This document shows positions 41,987 through 54,879 of a DNA stretch of 64,000 nt, piece after piece. Below the pieces are notes generated by a model. The model was given only the letters and a program-made list of their open reading frames with translations, was not told where the DNA came from and ran no database searches. Source of the stretch: Diphasiastrum complanatum (taxonomy: Eukaryota > Streptophyta > Lycopodiopsida > Lycopodiales > Lycopodiaceae); the NCBI GenBank assembly GCA_029204225.1, contig CM055101.1, positions 62,076,955-62,140,954 on the forward strand, read 5' to 3'. The position numbers were made by a program, and so were the translations under genes. Each line of letters opens with the position of its first letter. Position 1 is the stretch's first letter.

Positions 41987-42492
41987 GATCTAGATTAGTA
42001 ACAAGGTCACTCTCACATGATGTTCACTGGAACATAACAACCCTGGAAGCCCTCCATACTGCCTATGAGGACTTTCAAGTCCAATTCTTTGAGGACTCCA
42101 CGCTTTGCACAGTGCACGCTAAGAGAGTTACCCTCATGCTTCAGGACATGCATCTTGTCATGAGGTTGAGGAGTACATACGATCAGGTCTTTAAGAGTGG
42201 CTTCACCTCTAGGCCACCACCTACACAGAGAGGTCCTGTTCCTCAACGAAGAAGGAGGAAGCAGACCAAGCCCACTAGGCCTGCCAAGCAAAGGGTGGTA
42301 CTCAATGAATCACCATCCCCCCCTCACATCTCTCGTCCTTTGGTTGGACCATCACACCAGTCTGTAGTGCCTTCTTTTCCTTCCACCACCCCTAACTATT
42401 CAAGTAGTTCCTCTTCCATTCCCTCCATTCCATCCCACAATAATGAGGATATGAACTCGACTTTAGATAAAATAATATCGGATCTAGATTAA
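41987..42492 (+). CDS. CENH3/H3-like histone-fold exon with a basic, Ser/Pro-rich tail
   Basis: An acceptor-like TTTGTAAGCAG ends at 41,986 and an open frame runs to a stop at 42,490-42,492. Residues about 3-55 follow the C-terminal half of histone H3: RLV (alpha-1), a loop with Trp (HDVHWN), LEALHTAYEDFQVQFFED (alpha-2), LCTVHAKRVTLM (loop 2) and a RLR (alpha-3). By my alignment about half the positions match plant H3 or CENH3. Trp in loop 1, EDF and RVTLM are CENH3-like; the family's canonical H3 has AEAYL and RVTIM. Then come PQRRRRKQTKPTRPAKQR, a possible nuclear localisation or DNA-binding patch, and a Ser/Pro-rich tail. Missing: the N-terminal tail, alpha-N and most of alpha-1, and a start codon, so an upstream exon or truncation is implied. 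The Ulp1-like reading follows at once but in another frame. Confidence 0.65.
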
Positions 42493-43630
42493 GTTTAATA
42501 GATGATTTTTATAAGGATCTTTGTGTAAGATTTTCTATTCATCCCAAAGATTCATTTTTGGATTATGAGAAAAATATATTTTTTGATGAGGATGTTGCCA
42601 AAGAAATTGATAAGCTAGGAGGTCAATTTTCTTTTGTCTAAGTTCAATTAATTATGTAAATCACATAGATAAAGACTTTTGTGATGCCCTAAAGGAGAAG
42701 ACCTCAGATATATCAGATCCAGTTGTGGAGGCTGGTTTGATATATTTTGTAAATAGATGTAAATCCGACGATAGTAAGGACATTGGAGTTGTGTTGTCCT
42801 TTTTTGCACACAAGCTTCATAGTCCAATTAAGACGACGAAGTATCTTCTCCATACAACCTCAGAGACCAAAGTCTTTATTATTCCATACTGCCAAAAGTA
42901 AGTGATTACATAGAATATATTCTAGTAATATTTTAATAGGTATTGTAATTCCTTTAGTTTAACTAATTATCTCTTGTTTGCAGTAAGCATTGGAGTATGC
43001 ATATAATCTCCCTTAGGGAAGATTCAGATGGGATCATTAATCCCATCTATTTGAAGATGAACTCCTTAAAGTCTACCCATGCCGAAATGGACATGATGTA
43101 CAGCAGAATGTTGCCATTTTTGCCAAGGCCAGATGGGGCCACTGTAAATAGCCACCTAGAGATTGTTGATGCAGAAGTAAGTATTTCTCATCAACTATCT
43201 GATAGGTAATATGATCTGTTTTTTTCAGAGTGCACTACTAACCTATTATATGTTTTGTGATTGAAGTCAGCTCAGCAAGATGATGGACATAGCTGTGGAT
43301 GGTTCTCCATCTGCAATGTACAGGACTTCTTAGAGTGGTACATCATGCAATCCAAGGCTCCAGATATAGAAAGGTAAATAGACTAGTAAATGGCCTAACT
43401 AAGTTATTTTCGATTTGGTTTCTGATAAGTCAATTGACTCGGTTCTTTTGGATTTGCAATATAAATGTCGAGCATTTTCAATGAATGAGATATATGAGTT
43501 TTGTCAAAAGATGTTGGTGAACTTATTATCTCATGCAACACCCAGTCCAGCTGCGGAAACGGGAGGCCAATCAAGTCCACAACTAACACTAGTGCAGGGT
43601 GGAGATAATCCATATTACTTTGAGCTGTAA
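42493..43630 (+). CDS. Ulp1-like cysteine protease (peptidase C48), intron-containing
   Basis: C48 proteases cleave SUMO and other ubiquitin-like modifiers. Reading starts at SLIDDFYKDLCVRF (about 42,493), passes a short intron or frame change near 42,622-42,668, then continues to 42,897; intron 42,898-42,983 (GTAAGT...TTTGCAG); exon 42,984-43,176 with the catalytic His in NKHWSMHII; intron 43,177-43,266; exon 43,267-43,373 with the oxyanion Gln and nucleophile Cys in QQDDGHSCGWF, spaced as in yeast Ulp1. The two later introns keep the frame exactly. Oddity: the usual Asp (in DSL) is Asn here (KMNSLKSTH), so activity is doubtful. A final open stretch to 43,630 (ending NPYYFEL) probably forms the C-terminus, but its join is unclear. 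It could be a host gene, or one carried by a DNA transposon, since plant MULEs of the Kaonashi type carry Ulp1 domains. Confidence 0.72.
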
Positions 43631-43808
43631 ATAATAGATTAAATAGAGATATACATTTTTGATATAATGCCCTGTGGATAATATGGGCATATAGAAAGAT
43701 AGAGACAATGAGAAAAAAGCATCCATTGTTAAATACATGACACACATGTACATTCTCATAAAATGAAAAAATATATTGATATTTATGAGAGCTTTTACAA
43801 ATCTTGTA

Positions 43809-44446
43809 TCATGATTGCTCTATTATCTGAACAATTCCGTCCAAATCTTTGCATTTGATTTTCTCTTCATGTCTTTTACGTATCTGCACAAACATACATT
43901 AATTAGATTACAGTTAGTGATCCGAATATTGACAAAAAGGATAATGAATACAAATTAATATACAAACTCATGGATTTCACATACCAATTTTCCATCCAAT
44001 ATAAAGCTGAAATATTGGGGGATATCTTGTTGTAAAAGTGTCAGTTCCATTCTAATGTAGAATAAGGTCTAGTCTTGCTCAACCTCAATAGTAGTAAGTA
44101 AATCCCCATTTGCCATGATATCAATGCATATACGATCAGTGTGTCCAATGCTGTCTAGATCTTGATCTAATGGGGCCCAAATACCATTGTGTTCTTTCCA
44201 TCTCTGATAATGAAACACCATACTAAGCAGTTGCTTTTCTATACTGTATCTAAATGATATGGATGAATGTTTGATTCTACAAGAAATATCTGCAGTGGAT
44301 CTTATATCCCAACCTTTGTCCATGAATTTGAATAAAAAATCATCTGATAGATTTTTGCAAACAGACAATGTGGGAGTTTGATGCACTTCCATGTTTGAAA
44401 AAGAGCTGACAAACAATGACATTGGAACAAACCAGCTTAAGTGCAC
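43809..44446 (-). pseudogene. Unrecognised gene with a ubiquitin-like pattern, convergent with the Ulp1-like gene
   Basis: Minus strand. A long exon (44,446 to 43,985) and a last exon (43,883-43,809) are joined by intron 43,984-43,884 (GTATGT...TTTGTGCAG) in phase 0, ending IIEQS-stop. The C-terminal 70 residues follow a beta-grasp pattern like ubiquitin: RICIDIMANGDLLTTIEVE, then an IR..L helix, DIPQYFSFILDGKLI, and a closing strand IVQII. One in-frame TAG lies at about 44,069-44,071 inside this domain, so the copy is broken or the stop is a sequence error. The N-terminal part (about 125 residues, with WDIRSTADISC and HYQRWKEHNG) is not recognised. It overlaps neither neighbour and ends about 180 bp from the Ulp1-like gene. 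Fold assignment is by eye and tentative. Confidence 0.42.
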
Positions 44447-44454
44447 ATTTCTTG

Positions 44455-46835
44455 ATCTAGTACTAGTTTTGAGTGACTTTTATGTACATTTCAAGAATGG
44501 AGTTTGTTCCATCTTGAAAAATGATAACTGCATAGCTAGTGGCATTAAGGAAGGTAGACTTTTCAAGTAGGATGCTAATGTTGCAAATGAAAGTGTGAAC
44601 TTGGCTAGGGAGGAGCTAACTCAAGTGGAGCTTTGGCATAAGAGATTAGGCCATCCTAATCTTCAATCTATGGAGTCAATGGCAAGCAAGGAACTAGCTC
44701 TCGGCCTACCAAGAGCTTTCAAGAAGTGTGGAAAGATGTGTGAGGCATGTGGCCTTGCAAAGTCACACAAATCTTCTTACAAGAGATCTTCATCAAGATC
44801 TCTCTCTCCCTTGGATCTCATACATTCTGATGTACATAGTTTTCACATGCAAGTAATGGAGGTGCCTTGATGTATGTAACTTTTATAGATGATTGTACTA
44901 GATCAACATGGATTGAGTTACTATCAAAGAAAAGTCTTGTTTATGAAGCTTTCATTAAGTTCAAGTCTCTAGTAGAGAAACAACTTAGTACTTCCATCAA
45001 AGCACTAAGATGTGATAATGGAGGAGAGTACACCTCCAATAAAATGAAAGACTTTTGTGAGATCAATGGCATTAGATTGCAATACACTTGTTCCTGCACC
45101 CCCCCAACAAAATGGGGTGGCCGAGAGGAAAAATAGGAGTCTATGTGAGTGTGCAAAGTCTTTAAGACTCGATGCATCACTTCCCATCTCATTTTGGGGA
45201 GAAGCTATAACATGTGCTAATTACTTGCGTAATAGATTTCCTAGTAGTGCTATAGATGGGATCTCATCTTATCAAGCCTTGTTTGATAAGAAACTCAATG
45301 TAAAAGATTTTAAGATCTTTGGATGTATTTGTTATGTTCACATCCCTTTGGAGACAAGAAGGAAGGAAAATGCTACCTCCTTCAAAGGGATCTTTGTTGG
45401 CTATGGAGAAAATAGCAAGGGCTATAGGATATATGAACCTATATCCAAGAAAGTAAAGGTAATCAAGGATGTACTTTTTGATGAGTCACAATTTGCTAAG
45501 AGCTTATCAAATGGATATAACCCATTGTGCATTGAAGATCTTGACAAACCCGAGGATGGAGACATGGATCCAAGTCAAAAGGGGCCGAGAAGATCATCAA
45601 GAAGCAAGGCCGAGCCCTCAAGGCTCACCTATGTGGACAAGGGAAAGCAAAAGGAAGACTCTACACCTTCTACCTCTTACTCCTTCTTAGCTACATTGCT
45701 TGAAGAACCATCATCTTTTGAAGAAGGATATAAATCTAAAGTTTGGAGAGATGCAATGCAAGTAGAGTATGATGCATTAGAAGAAAATCATACTTGGAAT
45801 CTTGTAGTTCTTCCAAGAGGGAAGAAACCACTTGCATGTAAGTGGATTTATAGAATAAAGTACAATCAAGATGGATCTATTAGTAAGTACAAAGCTAGGC
45901 TTGTTGCTAAGGGATTTCTTCAAATAAAAGGGTTGGATTATGAAGAAACATTTGCACCTGTAGCTAAGCTTGTAGCTATTAGATTAATCATTTGCATTGC
46001 TTCTTTGTTCAAGTGAGATCTCTACCAAATGGATGTGACAAATGCCTTCTTGAATGGCTTCTTAGAAGAGGAAATCTACATGATGCAACCCGAGGGCTTC
46101 ATCGAGGTTGGTGAGGAGCAAAAGGTGTGCTACTTAAGGAAGAGCCCATATGGCTTGAAGCAAGCACCTAGAGCTTGGTACTCTAGGTTGCATGATTTTC
46201 TCTATTCCCTTGGCTTTGTACTAAGTGCTTGTGAACCTTCTTTATATTTCAAATGTAATGAAGGAATGATCATCATTTTGGTACTTTATGTTGATGACAT
46301 CATTTTGACAGGAAATGACGATGAAGGCATAAGCAAAGTAAAAGTTGATTTATCTAGTGAGTTCAAGATGGTAGATCTAGGCTTCCTAAAATTTATACTT
46401 GGGATAGAAGTGTCTAGAAGTAGCAATTGTACTTTCATAAGTCAATCTAAGTATTCTACTTCCATTCTTGAAAGATTTGGTATGAAAGATTGTAAGGGGA
46501 TTGACACCCCTATGGACCATGTTGTGAAAGCAAGTAATGAAGGTGATGAAGCATCCTTTGAGGACATCACCCTCTTTAGGAAGTTTAGAGGCTCTCTAAT
46601 CTCTTTGACCATCACTAGACTTGACTTAAGTTTTTGTGTAAGCAAATTGAGTCAAAGTATGCAAGCTCCTTTAGTTCATCATTGGAAAAGTGCCAAGAGA
46701 GTACTTAGATATGTTTCTAGTACTAGATTTTTTGGCATACTTTATGAAGGATCTAACTTGCACTTGAGAGCCTACTCGGATTCGGATTTTGCAGGTGACA
46801 AGATGGATAGGAAATTCATTTCAAAACATACAGAG
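44455..46835 (+). mobile_element. Ty1/copia copy E: GAG-pre-integrase to RNase H, broken
   Basis: Plus-strand copia fossil closely related to copy B. Parts: end of protease region and GAG-pre-integrase (LWHKRLGHPN, near 44,630), integrase core (about 44,800-45,250), RT (about 45,740-46,500; YVDD box near 46,287) and the start of RNase H (YSDSDFAGDKMDRK, near 46,770), after which it stops. Only a few lesions, so it is relatively young, but both LTRs are absent. Confidence 0.85.
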
Positions 46836-46895
46836 AGTTACAATTCAGGCCTTAGCATAGGGTACTAGGGCAGAGATTTGTGCCATACTAGCCCC

Positions 46896-49306
46896 TGTCA
46901 ACAATCAGAAATGCAACATCAAGCATTCACCATAAACAATCACCATGTAGGGAGATGGAAGAAGAACATGCAATATCACTCTATCACACCGCAACATACT
47001 GAATGTAAAATGTACATATAAACCCTAAACCTTGATAGAGAGGGAGAACCTAGGAGTAGACTACTAGACTAGCCAACGACTAGTTACAGCTGGTAATAAA
47101 GTACATCGTAAACAGCAACTAAGAAGTGTAACAATGAGGTTTATCATTGATTTCTAACACTCTCCCTCAATGATAAAATTACATTATTCTATTCTTATTA
47201 GAGTACAAAACTTTTCAGATTTACATCTACCTAATGACTTAGTAAAAATATCTGCCATGTGATCTTCAGATTTACAGAAAACAAGATCAATGGCTCCATC
47301 AAGAATTTTCTCTCGAACAAAATGATAATGTATTTCGATGTGCTTGGTTCGAGCATGTAAAACTGGATTTTTGGCAAGGTGAATGTAGCTTTGATTGTCG
47401 CAAGATATAGTAGTTGCATCCACCTGTGGTTGACCTAAATCCACAAGCAATCTTCGTAACCATACCGCTTCTTGTGCAACATTGCTGAGTGCTCGATATT
47501 CAGCTTCCATCGAGGATAAGGCTACTGTAGGTTGCCTTTTGCTGTTCCATGAAACTGCAGCTGTATCATAACTGAATGTATGACCACTAGTAGACCTTCT
47601 GTCATCAATATTACCTGCCCAATCAGCATCTGTATATCCTATCAATATTGGCACTTCAGGCTGATCATACTTCAAACCAAAATTCAATGTCCCTCGAATG
47701 TATCGGAGAATACGTTTAGCAGACTTCCAGTGTGTTTGACTAGGATCTTGCATAAGTTGACCAACAACACCAACAACATAAGAAATATCAGGTCGTGTGT
47801 GTGTCAAATAAATCAAACTACCCACCAGCTGTCTATACAAATAAGCATCCACTTTCTCAGATTCATCATATGTAGTAAGCTTCATGTTGACATCCATAGA
47901 TACACTCAAAGGCTTACAATCCTGCATATTGAACTTATAAAACAAATCTCGTGCATATTTGCTTTGTGTAAGAAAGACCACATTTTCCTTTTGCCATACT
48001 TCAATGCCAAGACAATAGTGCATCAATCCTAGATCACTCATGTCAAAAGCATTGAAAAGATCTGATTTGATTTCATCAATTAAGCTCTCATTACTTCTTG
48101 TAATAATCAAATCATCCACGTACAACACAATGAACACTATATCTGAATCTTGCCTTAGAATGTAAAGATTAGGATCAGCATCACTCATTACCATTCCCCT
48201 TCGCTTAAAGTGTTCATCAATGCAAGAGTACCACGCCCGTGGTGCTTGTTTCAATCCATAAATAGCTTCGTTGAGCTTACAAACAAGGTGCTCTCTCCTT
48301 GGTTCAATAAATCCTTGAGGTTGTACTACGTACACCTCTTCATCCAGCACTCCATTAAGAAAAGCAGAGGTAATATCCATTTGCTGGATCTTCCAACTCC
48401 TTAGCTCGTGCGCTTGGATCCGATATCGGATTGGAGCGCAGATGTACAACTGCTCGGGTTTCTCTTCAGCTAGCGTGCTTGGATCCGATATTGGTACGAA
48501 TATAAAAAGAGAGAATATAAGAACTTTCAGAGGGAATATTCAAGATTTCCTACTTCGGCGCGACGGCTACGCCGACTCCTCTTTGCTTAGATTTCGAAAC
48601 GAGTGATCATTCAAATAGACAGATATCAGTAATGTGAAATGTATGAAGCCTCAAAGCTCTAAATGGCAGTACTGGACACTATCTGGTATGATTTGCAGTA
48701 TCCCAAACAAACAAATGAGAGATTTCTTGGCACAACTCTTTGACAAATGATACTTTTCACAAAGACTAAAAAAAATATTGTAAATTTTTTCTCACCCAAT
48801 AGATTTTCAATCTGTCTGATGCTGCCCTGGCCTTTCCGATGCCTCCAGGACTGTGTCTTCATTTCCCACTAATAACTGTGAGCTCCAAAACCTACAAAAT
48901 ACATCAAGAAGAATTTCTTCCAGCCATTTTTGTCTCTCCAAGCTTTCACCTCCTGTAAAGGACTTTCTCACTTCGTTGCGGAGCCTGTGACAAGCTGTAT
49001 CCATTGATCAGGCCATGCAGGACTATCGTAGCTCTGATACCATGTCAACAATCAGAAATGCAACATCAAGCATTCACCATAAACAATCACCAAGTAGGGA
49101 GACGGAAGAAGAAAATGCAATATTACTCTATCACACCGCAACATACTGAATGTAAAATGTACATATAAACCCTGAACCCTGATAGAGAGGGAGAACCTAG
49201 GAGTAGACTACTAGACTAGCCAACGACTAGTTACAGCTAGTAATAAAGTACATCGTAAACAGTAACTAAGAAGTGTAACAATGAAGATTATCATTGATTT
49301 CTAACA
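46896..49306 (-). mobile_element. Short Ty1/copia copy F with both LTRs and target duplication
   Basis: Minus-strand element of 2,411 bp. Both LTRs are 264 bp (46,896-47,159 and 49,043-49,306), flanked by perfect 5-bp target copies GCCCC (46,891-46,895 and 49,307-49,311). Primer site TGGTATCAGAGC at 49,042-49,031; purine tract GAGGGAGAG next to the left LTR. The only recognisable coding part is RT-RNase H (48,449-47,184), one open frame of about 420 residues with QQMDITSAFLNG, YVDD and HARTKHIEIHYHFVREK. The LTRs differ at ten sites (3.8%), suggesting an age of a few million years at usual plant rates. A shortened, non-autonomous copy. Confidence 0.92.
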
Positions 49307-49311
49307 GCCCC

Positions 49312-49965
49312 TTGGACTCTACATAGCATTATCATAGTCCAAACACTATGAGGCTTGGGCAAATCCATGCCATTCAAGATTCCAAGAACTAAACCCTAAT
49401 TAGAGGTCTAGCATACTCAATGCTACCACAATTTGTTTACCTAGCACTCCTATATCTTATAGCATCATTTTACTTTATAAACACCTTAGAACCGTAATTA
49501 GCATTCCGCATCATGTTTTCATTGAAATACTAATCAAATCAAATCAATAAAACATCTCTTTTGCATCATGAGGGCATTACCATCTCATATAATTATGGGT
49601 ATCGTTATCAACACAACCTCTTGTAAAGAACCCTAAACAAAAGTTTATGTAAGCAAACATTAATGGTGTTTAAGTTTTGCATTGCTTTGTACCTATATAC
49701 GTGGTGAAGAGATCTCTTGAAAACTACCCATCCTCCAACAAGTAGGCATCACACTTCCTTATATACTAGTTATTCAACACAACAATGGTAGGTTCTAATT
49801 GGATGTTTCATATTTGGTAGGAATCCTTTTAACAAGAGACATGTCAAATCCTACGTTAACATACCTTCAAAACGAGTCCACCTCTTTGTTGTGACATTGC
49901 CCAACAACAACCACCAAATTTGCTTCCTAATAAGCTTTGAATACTTGTCTATCAATGTTCATCAT
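49312..49965. other. No gene recognised
   Basis: AT-rich sequence between two LTR elements, with only short open frames and no repeat structure visible to me. Confidence 0.45.
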
Positions 49966-51960
49966 TGTGAAAAAAGTACAAAAAGACCAAGAGTGGATCC
50001 TAATCTGATCCTCAAGAGGGATTGGTTGTCAGATTACTTGATCTATCAATCTACTTCAGATTAAGATCAATCTAGATCAATTCTAGACACAAAATCCTAA
50101 CAAGAACAATCATTAATTGAAGGTAAGTGTACTTTCTGGTTTCACACGTGTGAAACACTGTCTGAGTACGGACTCCAACCTGAAAATCAAGTACACATTG
50201 ATAGAACCAATCAAAACAAATGTAGACAAATGGAGAGAATCACTCAAAATTGCTTCCAAAGCCAAGATTGGTGTCTCACACTGATTATGGCCAAATGTGG
50301 CTCTATATATACAATAAGTAGGAGCTCGTGGTACTGATCATCCCTTTGATCCCACATGTGTGAAGGTGCTTTGTCATATGATGATTCATCATGCAAAACT
50401 GACACTTGGACAAAACCTTCTATTTTGAGCACTTTTGGTCCATTTTCCTTCTATATGGAGATCTACTTGAAAATCTTCTAGAAGTCAAAATTTGTCTACT
50501 TCAACTTATTCCACACATGTGAGCTGTCCTCTACACATGGGATGTGACACCTAATCAAAAGATGTAGCTCATGCAAGCAATAGACTGATGCCATGTGTCA
50601 TATGTCTAGAAAACTAGTTTTTGGCCTTTTTAGCCACTAGAACTTGAATTAAATCATATGTACAACCTATATGATTATGGTACATGACAAGTACACCATT
50701 TTCACACATGGGAACAAGCTCCACACATGTGTGTTTATCTATATACAAGATTTTTGGCCTCTACCAAGCTTATTTTTGCATTTTTCACACTCCTCCTCAA
50801 AAATCTAGCTTGGTAAATCTAGGTTGATGGAAAACATGATGATCTTGAACTTGACTCCATGGGCTGAATTGGTCTTTGCTGGTTCAAAAGGTGTGAAGAT
50901 CAGCCAATGAGATTGATGTTAATCTGAAATCACCATATCCATGATTGTGCTTCTTTGATGTTGACATCTATGATGAACTTGAGAGCTTTGCACCATCCTA
51001 GCACCTCCAAAATTGATTCCTTCCAATTTTCATGTAGATGCTTGACCTTGAGGCTTGCTCCTTCTTCATGTGCATGTTCCTTCATGAGAAAATAAAGATT
51101 TATTCTTTACTTATTAGGATCACAAAGATCTAACATCATGTTACCATGATCTAGAGAATTAGACTTATCCAAATTGGCAAGACTATGCATGCTATAATAA
51201 CAAAGTGTTTGCATCATATCTTCATGCCTGTTTACCATGCTAATCTCAGATCCAATGAGGCTAAATACTTCATTATGGAGATAAGTGTCTTTAGAAGATG
51301 ATTCACTTACTCTCATAAAGAGTTTACAATTTGCCTCAATACAAATTTTCAAACTATGAGTGAACAAATCACGTTTGCTCTTACATGACTCAAGAGCATA
51401 CATTTGATGAAATAACCATTTGCTTTCTAATTGATTTAAAATCAATTTTAACCTTTTAAGAACATCATATATGTTCTCAAGAGAGACTTCATACTCAACT
51501 AGTATGGCTTTACTCCAATTTTGAGATGCAATGATCTCACTAAAGCAAATTGATTTATCAAATGACATAGGAGAAGTAAGTATGAGATGTATACCACATG
51601 AGGTATGCTCCTCTTTCCCTTGAAATGTGAGCCACATGGACTCAACTATGTTTCTTGAGATTCTTTTTGGAATCACAACTTGAGAAGGTCTCTCCTCCTC
51701 AATCCTTGACATACTTGAACCTTGAGAAGGACTCTCCTCCTCAATCCTTGGCACACTTGAACCTTGAGATGACTCCTCAAGATCCTCTTCATGATGCTCC
51801 TTTTTGATGGAAATCCGAGACCTCCATGTCTCATAATGATCACAACAATCATGACCATTCAATATGCACTTCCTAGATGCATCAACCACAAGATTGGTGG
51901 TTCCTTTGATATATCACATTTTAAAATCAAATTCCTATAGATGAGTCTTGCCCATCAGGC
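49966..51960 (-). mobile_element. Copia-type LTR element K: 3' LTR plus an unrecognised ORF
   Basis: Minus-strand fossil. The 3' LTR is 49,966-50,789 (824 bp; ends TGTGAAAAAAG and TTTTTCACA), preceded on its strand by a purine tract TGAGGAGGAG (50,799-50,790). In the place of pol lies a 260-codon open frame (51,889-51,107) that I do not recognise. It is Ser/Glu-rich near the start with two tandem SQGSS..RIEEE repeats, then helical with several Cys. The frame stays open somewhat upstream of its first Met (KGTTNLVVDASRK). No second LTR, gag or RT was found, so the right edge is a guess. The LTR carries a cluster of CACACGTGTG / CACATGTG palindromes. Confidence 0.6.
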
Positions 51961-53080
<1,120 letters not shown>

Positions 53081-54430
53081 GGCCCCATTCCACTTCTAGA
53101 TCCTACACTAGGCTCTCCCATAAAATTTTATGGATGTAGAGAGAATCATAGAATTGTCGAGTGCCCTAAAAAACCACAAGACAACTTCATACCACTTTGC
53201 CAAGATTGTGGATATGGACACCCATATTTAGCATGTTCATTGAGAAAGGATAAGCAAGGAGAGGCTTCTTCTCCACTGCACTTGATGAGTGTGCTTGGAA
53301 TGCCTAAAACATCTATAGTACCAGTGTTTATCCAGACAATAGTACAAGAATGTCTAGACACGGAGCCAACAAAATCCAATACTGTAGGACTTGCTAGTGG
53401 CTCGTTGGATTTCTTATGTGTTGGTGAATACCCCAATCTGATAGTTGAGTAAGGTAATTTTAGATGCATGGAGTGGGTAAAAGAGAAAAAAAAAGTCTTA
53501 GATCAAGCCAAAGAGACAGTTCCAGAGCACGACGAAGATCAGCGTGGAGGTGAAAAGGGTCGAAGGTCCAATGCTTCCCCCCCGATGAATTTCATGGTTG
53601 AGCTACTATGGAAGAATAAATAAAATAATGCAATTTGGATAGTGGTCGATCATCTTACTTGTTTATTTTGATAAAAACCACCTTGAAGGCTTATGATTTA
53701 GCCCAGATTTTTGTTGAGCATCTATTTAGACTTTATAGATTATCGAGTGACATTGTAAGTGATCATGATTCGAAGTTCACTGGTCACTTTTGGTGGGCCA
53801 TATTTGCTAAACTAGAGAAGACATTGATCTTGAGTTCTTTTGATCATCCCGAGTCGGATGGCTAGATGAAAAGAACCAATCAAACGACGGAACGAATGCT
53901 TTGAGCATATGTTTCCCGATGGCAATCACATTGGGAGAAGTATTTGCCCTTGATCAGAAGCATTCAATGACTGATTATAGCTCCTTAATGCTTACGTACG
54001 ATTATGAACCTAGATTACCCATTTTAGCTAAAATTCGAACAATCAAGTTCTAGAAGGTAGTGGATTTCCTGCAGATATGCAAGAAATGCTACAAATAGCA
54101 CATCAGAATGTCCAATGTGCCCAAAATAGAGACATACATTATGATAGTCTGAAAAGATCACGTCAAAATTTTCAAGAGAGGATATTTACGAATTCTGAAT
54201 AATTCAAGTGTAATGCTTACAGGCAAGCAATACAATTTTTTTTGTTAGGTATAGGAGAACATATAAAATCATAAAGAGGATAGGATCCTTGGCTTACCAA
54301 TTGGACCTCTTGAAAGGAACGCAAGTACACATGGTATTTCAGGTAAGTTGAAAGTCTACGTGAAGGGGAACATCTTAGTTTTGGAGATCGATTGGACCTG
54401 TCAGAAGAATCATCAAGTGTGACTCAATCT
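53081..54430 (+). mobile_element. Ty3/gypsy copy G4: gag knuckle and integrase remnants
   Basis: Plus-strand gypsy fossil. A cysteine-rich gag part (about 53,115-53,240: CRENHRIVEC and CQDCGYGHPYLAC) is followed within 400 bp by integrase core (KTTLKAYDLAQIF and DIVSDHDSKFTGHFW, about 53,660-53,870) and a worn integrase C-terminal part to about 54,430 (GSLAYQLDL near 54,285). The core of pol is absent. Broken in many places and old. Confidence 0.75.
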
Positions 54431-54870
54431 GAATCTGAAAAGATCTTAGATACAAGAACTAAATGATTGCAAAATCATATAGTTGTTGAGCATCTAATTT
54501 GATGAAGAGGTCATATAGAAGATAATAAGTGCCAAGAGCAATAAGTGATATAGTTTGAATGTGTGTTGTATTCTCTAAATCACTCAATCTTATCTTTGTG
54601 GTAATGATATGATCAGTTCTATTGTATTCATGGCTATCTCAGATGCCTCCTGAATTAGTACCATGGCTGTCACAAACACCTTCTGATCTGATCAAAATAC
54701 TTATATTATTAAGTGCAAGATTTCTAGAATTTTTTTTGTCGTTGGCTATGTTAGAATATCGATTCTATTTTATTGTTGAACTACTTTTTGTAGTTTGACC
54801 CAAACTCACGATTTCGACATTTTACCAACAACTTGGACTTGCACAGATCTTTTCATTGGATTTGAAAGTG
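54431..54870. other. No gene recognised
   Basis: AT-rich stretch between gypsy copy G4 and copia copy I; may be retroelement flank. Confidence 0.35.
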
Positions 54871-54879
54871 TTTTTGAAA

